The translations under genes were made by a program, and so were the position numbers. The notes under the pieces are model-generated. The model did not search any database. It worked only from the letters and a program-made list of their open reading frames with translations, and was not told where the DNA came from. Positions 48,053 to 61,148 of a stretch of DNA of 64,000 bases are shown here, piece by piece; positions within the stretch are counted from its first letter, which is position 1, and each line of letters begins with the position of its first letter. This stretch comes from an uncultured Methanobacterium sp. (GTDB lineage: Archaea > Methanobacteriota > Methanobacteria > Methanobacteriales > Methanobacteriaceae), in NCBI RefSeq assembly GCF_963666025.1, contig NZ_OY762552.1, forward strand, positions 1,491,001-1,555,000, in the 5' to 3' direction.

Positions 48053-48162
48053 AATACACGCCTCCTTTACAAAAATAAAAAAAGGATAAAATAACCCCAA
48101 TGTGTTAATAGCTTTATAAAGCAACGCTTTTTTGACTATTATTCTAAGGGGAATTTACCTTT

Positions 48163-48801
<639 letters not shown>

Positions 48802-49218
48802 TTATTAAACCTCCACAGAATAATCTCCTTTTTAATCCATGATCATAACGGTTCCATGATCTTAACGGTAATAATGTTACTTTTTTGGCAGCCACCTATG
48901 CTATTAGCTTTGAATTGGAATTATCCTCATTTTTTACCATCATAAGCTTTATGAAATTAAAATATAATATTAAAGTTATTACTAAACCCCTGAACAATAG
49001 TCATGTTATTAACCACTATTATTAAAAGGTTTCGAAATAAAAATGAGTTAACGGAGAAATGGAAAGAAAAAGTCCCTAAAAAAAGGAATAACCCCAAAAA
49101 GTTGCTGTGGGCTTGTAATATTGTATACTTTAATCAACGAGTATCTATTTATAGTGATGAGGGGTTATAAATTATTGCTAGAATGCCAGGGGAATTGATT
49201 TTCTAAGAGGTATAAGAA
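48802..49218. other. Divergent intergenic region
   Basis: It holds the promoters of the leftward surface genes and of the rightward methyltransferase gene. A CTATTTATAGTG palindrome-like element near 49145-49157 is the best TATA candidate for the rightward gene. No coding frame was found. Confidence 0.4.
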
Positions 49219-50013
49219 ATGAGTTTACTCCAAGAACAGTATTCCGATTCAAAGAATTTCATGGCCAGGGTGGAATTAACCCGGATGTTTAAAACCAACC
49301 CTTATTCCTGGATTTTGTGGATATTTGACCAGATCCAGTTTCCGGACAAATCAAGGGTACTGGAGATTGGATGTGGCAATGGACTTTTATGGAAAGCAAA
49401 CTTAAACCGAATACCGGAAGATGCACACATCATTTTATCGGATTTTTCTCAAGGAATGCTCTCTGATGCGCGTAGGGTTTTAGGTGATGATGCGGACCGT
49501 TTTGAATTTCAGGTACTGGATGCCCAGGAGATTCCCTTCCCGGATGATTCAGTGGGTATTGTAATTGCCAATTTAATGTTGTACCACATTCCCGACAGGA
49601 AAAAAGCCATATCCGAGATAAACAGGGTTCTTAAAAGTGATGGAGCACTGTATGCCACCACATTTGGACTGGGAAACACCAAAGAAATAAGTGAACTGGT
49701 ATCTGCTTATAATGATGAGATCTATTACTCTTTAGTACCGTTGGCACGTGCTTTTGGCCTGGAAAATGGGAAAGAACAGTTAAGTGAATCCTTTGACCAG
49801 GTGCAGATGATTAAATATCCGGATGGTCTGGAAGTAACCGAAGCCGGACCTTTGGTGGATTACATTCTTTCCTTTGGGAAGGTTAACCAGGACCTTAATG
49901 GTCAGAATCGGAAAGATTTCGAGAATTACGTTGGGGACATAATAAAAAAAGAAGGAATGATTAAAATCACCAAGGACAATGGGATTTTCGTAGCTACTCA
50001 ACCAAAAATATGA
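49219..50013 (+). CDS. Class I SAM-dependent methyltransferase
   Basis: The 264 residues include SAM motif I VLEIGCGNGLLW near 47, the acidic ILSDFSQGML near 75, the DAQEIPF segment near 100, ANLMLYHIPDR near 118 and the YATTFGLGN after the methyl-acceptor domain. This is the UbiE/ArsM-like fold; the substrate is not indicated. GAGGTAT precedes the ATG. Confidence 0.85.
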   Translation: MSLLQEQYSDSKNFMARVELTRMFKTNPYSWILWIFDQIQFPDKSRVLEIGCGNGLLWKANLNRIPEDAHIILSDFSQGMLSDARRVLGDDADRFEFQVLDAQEIPFPDDSVGIVIANLMLYHIPDRKKAISEINRVLKSDGALYATTFGLGNTKEISELVSAYNDEIYYSLVPLARAFGLENGKEQLSESFDQVQMIKYPDGLEVTEAGPLVDYILSFGKVNQDLNGQNRKDFENYVGDIIKKEGMIKITKDNGIFVATQPKI

Positions 50014-50105
50014 TATAGGTGTATCTGGTATTTTTAACCATTTTTTTCTAAAAACCTATTATTTCTAAAGAATTTAATTATAAATTTTTTCCATTTAACT
50101 CACGC

Positions 50106-50143
50106 CTTAATAGCTTATTTTAGACTTAATAGCTTATTTTGGA
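50106..50143. repeat. 19-bp tandem repeat
   Basis: CTTAATAGCTTATTTTAGA (50106-50124) is followed directly by the same unit with one change (50125-50143). It lies between convergent genes, with T-runs nearby, and may serve as a terminator. Confidence 0.6.
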
Positions 50144-50154
50144 TGTATTGGTTG

Positions 50155-51429
<1,275 letters not shown>

Positions 51430-51765
51430 ATAATCTCCTCTTTTTATGTAAGTGATGTCCATTACAAATGAAACTGTTCAAATTAATAGAAGTGGTATCA
51501 TTTCAAATAATGTATATTTTACAAATATTATATTATTATCATCATTGGCTTGGAAATCCGTCTTTCAACTTTTTTACAAAATTCATAGAATATTGTCTAA
51601 TTTCAGGATATTTAAGTAATTACAATACCTTACCTTGGCAGTTGAAGAGAGTATAACAACTTATTTATAATAATGGGAAATATAGGAAATGTTAAAAACT
51701 GGAAATATAATAAATTTACATACCTACAAGTCTAAAAGGGAAACTCGAAGTAAGGGGGGCAAATC
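51430..51765. other. Divergent intergenic region
   Basis: About 335 bp of AT-rich DNA between divergent genes. A TATA-like AAATATAATAAATTTAC near 51706-51722 probably serves the DUF998 gene, which has a strong AAGGGGGGC ribosome binding site. A 62-codon frame at 51468-51656 is present but has no family features and is not called. Confidence 0.4.
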
Positions 51766-52422
<657 letters not shown>

Positions 52423-52478
52423 AATAGTTATTAAGCCACAATATTTATTTAAAAACTAAACAGGGGTAAGGGGTTCAA

Positions 52479-53780
52479 ATGTATAAAAAAGAATACAGGG
52501 CAAAATTAACTATTCCAGAGGAAGCAGTTAAATTAATCAGAAAAGGGGACATGTTGGTCCACGGATTAACCATGGCTGAACCACCAGCCCTTCTGGAGGC
52601 AGTGGCCAAACGTCTGAGGGAGAGTGACCTTGAAAAAATTAAAATGTTCTCTGTGCTCCCCATGGATAGTGTCTGCTCCACCATACTGGCCCCTGACTTA
52701 ATGGACTGTGTGGAGGCCTACAGTGGATTCGTGGATTCTGGCACCCGGGGCCTGGTGAGCACAGGACTAAACTACTACGTTCCCAACCACCTCCACCAGA
52801 TCCCCCGGCTCCTGGAAGAGTTCATTGGAGTGGATGTGTGCATAACCACGGTTTCACCCATGGACGATGCTGGTTACTTCTCCTTTGGAACTGCCAACGA
52901 CTTCACCTCCACTGCAGCCCGGGCTGCAAGGGTCTTGATTGTGGAAGTAAACCGGAACATGCCCCGTGTATTTGGAGATTCCCTGATCCACATTTCAGAG
53001 GTTGATGCAGTGGTTGAAAACCATCAGCCAATTCCGGACTTCCCCTGTGGGTTTAAACAGCCTGAAGCAGATATCATTGGTAAAAAAATATCTGAATTAG
53101 TCCCGGATGGTGCCACCATCCAGATGGGTATTGGTGTACTGCCCAATGCCGTGGCCCAACAGCTGGAAAACCATAACGACCTGGGAATCCACACCGAAGT
53201 ATTTGGGCCAGGGATGGTCCACCTCATAAAAAAGGGAGTAGTAAACGGTGAAAAGAAAACCCTCCACCCCCGCAAGCATGTTTTCACCGTGGCTCAAGGT
53301 GACCAGGAAATGCTGGAGTTCATGGACCAGAACCCGGCCATGGAAAGCTACCCCTGCTCCTATGTAAATAACCCTGGCGTGATAGCCAAAAATGACCGTA
53401 TGATATCCATAAACTCCCTAATTCAGGTAGATCTCCTGGGACAGTGCAATGCTGAGTACCTGGCAGGCCATCAGTACAGTGGGACAGGGGGGCAGCTTGA
53501 TTTTGTCCGAGGAGCTTTTGACTCCAGAGAAGGGAAATCGATATTGGCATTTTACTCCACTGCTAAAAATGGTGCTATTTCACGGGTGGTGGACCGTTTA
53601 GATCCCGGTGCAATGGTCACCACACCTCGAATGGACACCCATTACCTGGTGACGGAGTATGGGGTGGCTAATCTTAAGGGTAAATCCACCAGAGAAAGGG
53701 CACAGGAAATAATTAATATAGCTCATCCTAATTTCCGTGAAGAACTCTATAGAAAAGCTGAGGATATGTATTTAATATAA
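52479..53780 (+). CDS. Acetyl-CoA hydrolase/CoA transferase family
   Basis: The 433 residues match the Cat1/acetyl-CoA hydrolase and 4-hydroxybutyrate CoA-transferase family. Motifs include the N-terminal DMLVHGLTMAEPPALLEA, SPMDDAGYFSFGTA near 130, IQMGIGVLPNAVAQQL near 213, GIHTEVFGPGMVHLI with the catalytic glutamate near 240, and GGQLDFVRGAFDSREGKS near 340. It may move CoA between acetyl-CoA and another acid, or hydrolyse it. Together with acs it affects the acetate/acetyl-CoA balance. An AAGGGGTT precedes the ATG. Confidence 0.9.
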   Translation: MYKKEYRAKLTIPEEAVKLIRKGDMLVHGLTMAEPPALLEAVAKRLRESDLEKIKMFSVLPMDSVCSTILAPDLMDCVEAYSGFVDSGTRGLVSTGLNYYVPNHLHQIPRLLEEFIGVDVCITTVSPMDDAGYFSFGTANDFTSTAARAARVLIVEVNRNMPRVFGDSLIHISEVDAVVENHQPIPDFPCGFKQPEADIIGKKISELVPDGATIQMGIGVLPNAVAQQLENHNDLGIHTEVFGPGMVHLIKKGVVNGEKKTLHPRKHVFTVAQGDQEMLEFMDQNPAMESYPCSYVNNPGVIAKNDRMISINSLIQVDLLGQCNAEYLAGHQYSGTGGQLDFVRGAFDSREGKSILAFYSTAKNGAISRVVDRLDPGAMVTTPRMDTHYLVTEYGVANLKGKSTRERAQEIINIAHPNFREELYRKAEDMYLI

Positions 53781-53920
53781 CCCTGGTAGTTAAGAGGGAT
53801 AACTGGGATAATTAGAGAGGATAATTCAAAGAGGGTTAGTTAATTGGGATAATTAGAAGATAATTAAAAAATTGTTAATTGAAAATGGGCAATATTGAAA
53901 AATAAATGAAATTCAAAAAT

Positions 53921-53985
53921 AGAACCGTATTGCCTTTTTACCTCATTTAATCTTTTTATCAACGGTTCTGCTTTTTTATTTTTTA
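53921..53985. terminator. Inverted repeat with T-run between convergent genes
   Basis: AGAACCGT (53921-53928) and ACGGTTCT (53962-53969) can pair across a 33-base loop, and a T-rich tract follows (GCTTTTTTATTTTTTATTTT). It separates the CoA-transferase gene from the oppositely oriented transporter gene and fits a bidirectional terminator. Confidence 0.5.
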
Positions 53986-53996
53986 TTTTTACCCAG

Positions 53997-54695
53997 TCAG
54001 GCGATTCCCAGCTTCCCCAGGCCACTGTAAACCACGAAAAACCCTATGGCAATACAGAAAATCCCGGTCACCAGGTTGCCATGGTTGGAGATCCAGTCAT
54101 TAACTGGATTCAGTACTTTCTGGGCCTTATTTGGCAGGAGAATGAAGAATATTAGTGGTATTTCTATTATTAAAAGGGCGATGAGAATTAAAATTAGAAC
54201 GGACGCTGTATCGTTGGTTAGACCTGCATTGGCCACTCCTATGGCACGTCCTACTGCCAGGACAAAGATGGCAGTGCTGAAGTTCATTAAAAATGCGATC
54301 ATTCCAATGGAAAAGTATTTGATGAACTGGCGCCCTTTCCCGGTTTCTGGATCAACCTGCAGGCGGTTTAAAATGTTCTTGTTCTTGCCATGTTCCTTGC
54401 TTACTATGTTTCTGAATCCAAGGAGAAACAGCACCGCACCCAGAAAAATATCTATGGCCACCATGGTGGTAGGGTCAGCATGACCTGAGGCACTTAATTT
54501 TTGACCCAGGAATATTCCAATAAGGACTGTCACCAGAAGGACCACAATGGCGCCCATGTAGAATGAAAAACCAGCTAGTCTTGGTTTTTTAGTCATGGAC
54601 ATTATTACTAGAAAAATGGACAGGGTCACTGGGCTCACTGCTGCAGCCCAGGAAAGGGGTATGGTTATTGCTAAAAGACTTGCCAGATCAGACAT
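53997..54695 (-). CDS. GAP-family (LysE-like) membrane protein
   Basis: The 232-residue protein has six membrane segments with the pattern of the GAP/Sap family in the LysE superfamily of small-solute exporters: LAITIPLSWAAAVSPVTLSI at the start, then SMTKKPRLAGFSFYMGA and FLGAVLFLLGFRNIV. The substrate is unknown. AGGAG precedes the ATG. Confidence 0.8.
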   Translation of the reverse strand: MSDLASLLAITIPLSWAAAVSPVTLSIFLVIMSMTKKPRLAGFSFYMGAIVVLLVTVLIGIFLGQKLSASGHADPTTMVAIDIFLGAVLFLLGFRNIVSKEHGKNKNILNRLQVDPETGKGRQFIKYFSIGMIAFLMNFSTAIFVLAVGRAIGVANAGLTNDTASVLILILIALLIIEIPLIFFILLPNKAQKVLNPVNDWISNHGNLVTGIFCIAIGFFVVYSGLGKLGIA

Positions 54696-54892
54696 GGTAT
54701 TAACTCCTGATGGTAAGTTTCAGGTGACATTCAATCAAATAACTTGCTAATTATTTACTTTAATCAGTTAATTATATGAACCCAATTATTAATGAAATTA
54801 TGTCCTGGGAAATTATGTACTGGAATGTATTCCAGTAGTATCATGTCTTTGGAATTTATGTCCTGGAGTTATGTCTGGGAGTCATGTCCTGA

Positions 54893-55858
54893 TTAAAGGA
54901 ATGGTTCGTTATCCAGATCAAGCTCACAATCAGCGAATTTCAACTGTTTTTTCTTCACCCAGACAAAGCCATGGTCTGGGGTAATAACTGCCACATCAAT
55001 TGGACCTCCCACACCTGGCATGTCCCCGGGGTCGGCGTTAATACCATCACTGAAGCGTTGTATGGCACTGGTGGTCTGGATCATCAGTGTGGCGAAGTCA
55101 ATGGCATCCTGCAGGGTCATGGTTCCCCACTGGATTGCATATTCCAGTCCCCTTAGTTGGCTTTGTATTTCCTGTTCGCTCCGGGCCTGCATGGCTTCTT
55201 TTACAAAGTCCACATTCTGGATTCTACCATCAAATCCCAGGACGATCCGTGCAGCCACGTCCCCCTGGCCAAGCCATGAACTTCCGTATTCCATTCCTGG
55301 TTTTTTACTGTCCCTGAGCTTCTGAACTGGTCCTGGTATGGATACACTATAAACCTGGTGGGTTCCGTCAGGATTGTAACCTGCCACCAGTATCTCAATG
55401 GGGTCTGCCCGGGCCACGCCATTTTCAATAGTTCCCTGGGGTGTTTTGAAGCTGAACTTCAACAACTGGTCTTCCATTATCATCTCCAACACAGTACATC
55501 CCTTGGAATTCAAGTCATTCTGGATGTTGGTTTTTATCTGCCCTAACTGGTCTTTCCACTGGTACTTGTCGTTGAAGAGGTGGTGCAGCTTCCGGGCCAC
55601 ATCCTTAACTTCCATATTTTTAACCTTGGAGGATCTGCGGAACTCTTCAATGTACTGGCTGACGTTCTTCTGCACCCCTCCATCTGGGAGGAAGGCCAGG
55701 CCAGTTATGCCCACCCCTACCATTCGGTTGATCTGAAAGAGTTTAATGGCGTTTTCACTACCAATACGGGCCATGCCCTTCATATTACGGTAGCTCTGTC
55801 TGCTGTCTCCTGCTAAGACTATTCCTTCCGGTGTGGTGGTGTTTATGACCAGTGACAT
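54893..55858 (-). CDS. HslV/Anbu-like Ntn hydrolase, Ser in nucleophile position
   Basis: The 321-residue protein begins MSLVINTTTPEGIVLAGDSR. The AGDSR element and its distance from residue 2 are the same as in HslV (Asp at 18, with Thr at 2 becoming Thr1 after Met removal); here residue 2 is Ser. The segment SENAIKLFQI supplies the lysine expected near position 33. A GVGITGL strand follows. The C-terminus PGVGGPIDVAVITPDHGF resembles the proteasome-fold last strands. It is about 100 residues longer than HslV. It is not a standard archaeal 20S subunit and may be a Ser-dependent or inactive relative. AAGGTT precedes the ATG. Confidence 0.75.
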   Translation of the reverse strand: MSLVINTTTPEGIVLAGDSRQSYRNMKGMARIGSENAIKLFQINRMVGVGITGLAFLPDGGVQKNVSQYIEEFRRSSKVKNMEVKDVARKLHHLFNDKYQWKDQLGQIKTNIQNDLNSKGCTVLEMIMEDQLLKFSFKTPQGTIENGVARADPIEILVAGYNPDGTHQVYSVSIPGPVQKLRDSKKPGMEYGSSWLGQGDVAARIVLGFDGRIQNVDFVKEAMQARSEQEIQSQLRGLEYAIQWGTMTLQDAIDFATLMIQTTSAIQRFSDGINADPGDMPGVGGPIDVAVITPDHGFVWVKKKQLKFADCELDLDNEPFL

Positions 55859-56016
55859 GTTCTAACCTTCAATTTCCTAGTATAATTTTTTGATAAATCT
55901 TTTTGATTAAATTGTCAAGGATTATTATGATTATGGGGGTTAATATTCCTATCTGGTAAAAAATAATTAATTAATGGAAAAATGAATTAATTCAAATATA
56001 AACTGGTAATCTGGTC

Positions 56017-57743
56017 TTATTTAGAATTTTCCATAGTCAGGGGCTTGTACTGCATGTAAACAGGTTCCCATATATTGGATTCCACCAGATTCTCCACATT
56101 TCTCTCGGCCCTGTTTCGGGCAACTCCCTCCAGAATGGCCTGCCTGGCCACGGTCACCCCAATGTTTTTACTCACTTCCTGTAGCTGGGATATTTCCGGA
56201 AGCAGCCTGGTGTCATTTTCGGTAGAATTGGCCAGTTCCAGGGTGGCAGCATCCATCATCCCCGAGGTTACCCTTTCTGCCTGACAGCTGATTATGCCCA
56301 GGCCCAGTCCAGGGAATATCAGAGCGTTATTACACTGTGAAACAGGGTAAGATTTCCCCTGAAACTCCACATCACTAAACGGGCTTCCAGTTGCCACTAG
56401 GGCACGCCCCTCTGTCCAGTGAATTATATCATCTGGTGTGGCTTCTACCAGGGTTAATGGATTGGATAATGGGAATATTATGGGTCTTTCCACATGGGAG
56501 GCCATGGTAGTTATAACTTCACGGGTGAAAGCACCCTGCACTGTGCTGGTGCCAATAAGGATGGTGGGATGTATGTTACGCACCACATCCAGAAGGTTGG
56601 TGGGGTCATCTGCAGGGGCCCACGCATCTGTTTCAGATGAACTGCGGGCGTATGGTGCTTTGAAATAGTCAATATTTCCCCGGGCACTGGTTACCAGTCC
56701 CTGGCGGTCCATTAGATAGAAACGATTGTAGGCTTCCTGGTGGTTGAGACCTTCTTTTACCATCTGCTCCCAGATCTGATCAGCGATACCACAACCAGCA
56801 GTTCCTGCTCCGTAGACAAGCACCCGATGATGAGATAGAGGGGTTCCGGTTATTTTCAAAGCATTCAGGAGAGCGGCCATGGCAACGGCCCCGGTACCCT
56901 GTATATCATCATTGAAGGTGCACATGGTATCCTGGTAACGGTCAAGGTGATGTCTGGCATTTTTCTTACCAAAATCCTCCCACTGGAGGAAAACCTGGGG
57001 GAACTTCTCATTTATGGCGTTGATCACGGTTTCCACGAACTGGTGGTATTCTTCACTGCTGATACGGGGATGGCGCCAGCCCAGGTAGAATGGATCTTCC
57101 AGTAGACGGGGATTATTGGTGCCCACATCGATCATAATGGGTAGCATCTTCCTGGGATTAATACCTGCACATAGGGTGTAAAGTACCAGTTTAGCAACGG
57201 AAATACCAATTCCATTGGCTCCCTGGTCACCAATTCCCAGTATCTGTTCAGAATCAGTTAAAACAATCAGGTTAATGTCATTTGCATCCCAGTGATCTAG
57301 GATTTCATCAACATGCTCCCGGTCAGGGTAGGAAAGATAGATCCCACGTGGTTTCCGGAATTCATCACTGTAATGTTGAATTGCCAGGCCTGCAGTGGGA
57401 GTGTAGATAATTGGCATCATTTCCTGGATGTGTTCCTGGATGAGACTGAAAAAAAGCGTTTCATTGGTATGATAAAGGTTGTTTAGAAATATATTTTTCT
57501 GGAGGTCATCTGACTGGAGAGAGTACTGTTGATAGGCCCTCTGAAGCTGTTCATCCAGAGTTTCCACAGAATGGGGTAAGAGTCCGATAAGATTGAATAA
57601 TTGACGTTCTTTAGTGCTAAAAGCAGTGCCTTTATTTAAATGTGAAGATTGGAGGAGTTGACTTCCTCTAAGATCAGTTTTAATGTATTTATTTCCTTCT
57701 TTTTCGACAGTAATCGCTATGGATTTAAACTGTAACCCCCCAT
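56017..57743 (-). CDS. NAD-dependent malic enzyme, disturbed 5' end
   Basis: It converts malate to pyruvate and CO2 with NAD(P). MPIIYTPTAGLAIQHY, GIYLSYPDREHVDEIL, LGIGDQGANGIGISVAKL and the Rossmann segment VLVYGAGTAGCGIADQI are clear. The frame stays open upstream of a GTG at 57567 and encodes the conserved LRGSQLLQSSHLNKGTAFS and ERQLFNLIGLLP, so the N-terminus lies beyond it. No ATG, GTG or TTG exists in that frame before the stop at 57793. An ATG at 57743 comes into frame if the six-G run (CCCCCC at 57736-57741) had seven G, with GGAG upstream. Either a frameshift or a rare start codon is implied; the coordinates given assume that ATG. Confidence 0.85.
57736..57741 (-). other. Six-G run at the malic enzyme start
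   Basis: On the minus strand ATGGGGGG begins at 57743. With one more G the ATG reads in frame into the malic enzyme N-terminus. A slipped homopolymer or sequence error is therefore likely. Confidence 0.5.
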
Positions 57744-58051
57744 TATTTGGGAACTCCGGGATATTGGATTGTCCCCCTGGTATGGAATATAATTATCCTT
57801 TTAACCCGTATATATACTTTACGCATGCAAAAGGGTGAATTTTTGTCACATTCCCTATTTTGGACATGAATGATGTCATAATCTGGGCAATTAAAATTAT
57901 GGAGAGGATATCATCTGATCTAATCCTCATGCATAAGTAGAGGAGGGTGTTTTCTTTTAAGCCTATCCCTTCTTTTCATCTGTTGATAAATTCTGGAGGA
58001 CCATAGAAAATAAGAAAGGTAATTAAAACAATAATAAAAGTGGTGATAAAA
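57744..58051. other. Divergent promoter region
   Basis: Between malic enzyme and rhodanese genes. GTATATATAC at about 57808-57817 is a strong TATA match on either strand and lies about 65 bp upstream of the malic enzyme ATG. No gene is seen. Confidence 0.45.
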
Positions 58052-58384
58052 ATGGGAAAATTCATTACCATATCTCCGGATAATGCTCTGATTTTAATGG
58101 AAAAAGAACCAGAGATTGTTATACTGGATATTAGGCCTGAGGAGGATTTTATAAAGGAACACATTCCGGGGGCAGTGAACCTGGATTATGATGGTCACCA
58201 CTTCCAGAGTAAAGTGGAAAAATTGGATAAAAACCAGTCCTACATCATTTACTGCAAGAGCGGTGTTAGGGGTGGTTATTTCATGGAGAAAATGCTTGAA
58301 TCTGGATTTGTTGGGGCTTATAACATTTTGGGTGGATTTGTTGCCTGGAAAATAAGTAAATTACCTCTGGTAATTGGAGAATAA
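58052..58384 (+). CDS. Single-domain rhodanese
   Basis: A 110-residue rhodanese domain that transfers sulfane sulfur or reduces small oxyanions. VILDIRPEEDFIKEHIPGAVNL and the active-site loop YCKSGVRGGYFM with the catalytic cysteine near residue 72 are intact. The ATG at 58052 is preferred because GGTGATA precedes it; a GTG at 58040 is in frame. No signal peptide is seen. Confidence 0.9.
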   Translation: MGKFITISPDNALILMEKEPEIVILDIRPEEDFIKEHIPGAVNLDYDGHHFQSKVEKLDKNQSYIIYCKSGVRGGYFMEKMLESGFVGAYNILGGFVAWKISKLPLVIGE

Positions 58385-58704
58385 ATTCCTTAGAGCGTTA
58401 TAAATAAGGGATTAATATAATAGAATCAAATAGTTTTAGGATATCTAAAGTTTTAAGGATATATTTGAGGTAGACCTTTCCCTGATAAGATGGTATTGAA
58501 ATGTGTTAATTAATTGAAAACAAGAAGAGTAGCCAAAATTTTGCTATCACTATATAGAGCGACCTATCAGAAAGATCGATTCTAAATTATATTCATTATT
58601 TTGTTAAAAAGAGTTACATAATTGCTTATTTTTTAATAATTTGCTTAGAAATTTCTCCGATAAAACTAATAATTAAAACGTTTTTAGTCTAGGGGATCCA
58701 ATCT
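58385..58704. other. Intergenic region with first copy of a 30-bp repeat
   Basis: The gap between the convergent rhodanese and VOC genes carries one copy of the 30-bp repeat (58530-58559). Nothing else of note is seen. Confidence 0.5.
58530..58559 (+). repeat. 30-bp palindromic repeat, copy 1
   Basis: The 30 bp beginning TAGCCAAAATTTTGCTA and ending CTATATAGAG is identical to 59441-59470. Similarity continues about 15 bp further (GxGACxxATCAxAAA). The first half is a near palindrome (TAGC/GCTA around CAAAATTTT) and the second holds the palindrome CTATATAG. It lies 146 bp after the rhodanese stop and 145 bp downstream of the VOC gene. Confidence 0.8.
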
Positions 58705-59070
58705 TCACGGCTGGATTAATTCTATTTCTACACCATCTGGACCCTCTAGAAATGCAATTTTAGGACCTCCCGGTGCACCCAGTGGGCCACGGGTTAATTT
58801 AACTCCTCTGGATTTTAATGCAGCGATCTCATCATCCATATTTTCTACTTCAATACCCACCATGAAGAGTCCCTGTTTACCTTCTTCACCTTCCACCAGT
58901 TCAATGGTGGCTTCTCCTTCCCCTTTAAAGAACGCGATGGTCAGACCCTCTCTAGGGCTGAATCTTCTTATTTCATCCAATCCCAGAATATCTGTGTAAA
59001 ATTTGGCAGATTCATCCAGATTTTTCACTGCTACTACACTGTTTTTGATTTTCACTAAAAATTCCCCCAT
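58705..59070 (-). CDS. VOC (glyoxalase/bleomycin-resistance) family protein
   Basis: The 121-residue protein has the paired beta-alpha-beta-beta-beta motif: VVAVKNLDESAKFYTDILGL, LTIAFFKGEGEATIELVEGE, then GIEVENMDDEIAALKSRGV and GPKIAFLEGPDGVEIELIQ. The histidine and glutamates that bind the metal in glyoxalase I are only partly kept, so the activity cannot be named. The gene sits between the two copies of the 30-bp repeat. Confidence 0.88.
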   Translation of the reverse strand: MGEFLVKIKNSVVAVKNLDESAKFYTDILGLDEIRRFSPREGLTIAFFKGEGEATIELVEGEEGKQGLFMVGIEVENMDDEIAALKSRGVKLTRGPLGAPGGPKIAFLEGPDGVEIELIQP

Positions 59071-59484
59071 ATCCTAACTTGCTTTACGATTTTTTTTAAT
59101 CTTCCCAATTATCTCTTAGTTTTATTATATTTTCATTTTTCTCCTGGAAATTTTTCAGTAAATTCATGCAGTATAATTCAGTGATTTCCAGTATAAACAA
59201 ATGAAAAATAGAAATAGAACAACTCACTGGGCAATATTACAGTTATGGGTTATTGGATAGTTTTTAGTAAGTTAAAACATTAGGTTAAAACTGCAAAAGG
59301 CGCTAAAAATAGTTGATTAACTATTTAATCAGATTTTTATTTAATCAGATTCTGATAAATTTATCAATTAATTAGTTGAAATGGTGTTTGTAGAATTAGA
59401 TGTAAATCAAATAAAAAGAGTCAGCAAATAAAAATAGTCATAGCCAAAATTTTGCTATCACTATATAGAGTGACACATCAAAAA
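59071..59484. other. Intergenic region with second repeat copy
   Basis: The 414 bp hold the leader of the VOC gene, a duplicated ATTTAATCAGATT at 59322-59334 and 59338-59350, and the second 30-bp repeat copy next to the stop codon of the following gene. No coding frame was found. Confidence 0.5.
59441..59470 (+). repeat. 30-bp palindromic repeat, copy 2
   Basis: Identical to copy 1 over 30 bp, in the same orientation and 911 bp away. In this copy TCACT-ATATAG-AGTGA can form a 5-bp stem. It lies 15 bp downstream of the stop of the minus-strand gene at 59485. Confidence 0.8.
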
Positions 59485-59976
<492 letters not shown>

Positions 59977-60067
59977 ATTCCTCGCCTGAAATTATGTGTT
60001 TGTTGGGTATTGGTTATTGTTGATTTAAGTTAATTTTTGATCTAATAGAAGTTTCAAGAGAAGTTTT

Positions 60068-60892
<825 letters not shown>

Positions 60893-61148
60893 AAGATATC
60901 TCCAATTGAAATGATGATTTTATTATTTTTGATAATTTCAAAGAAATTTAGGATGAATATCAATTAATTTCTTTAACTATATTAAGTAAATTTTCAGAAG
61001 ATAAGTATATTTTCTGAAAGTCCGATGGTAACAATTATTTTTCCGAAGCCAGATGGTAACAATTATATGTTAATAAATTTGACTAACTTTTAGTTATATT
61101 ATTAATTTAAGATGGGAGTAGTTTATTTAAAAAGGGGAGTATTAGAAA

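Noticed and set aside
51468..51656. 62-codon frame in the hydrolase/DUF998 intergenic region
   Set aside because: No family features, biased composition and overlap with expected promoter elements.
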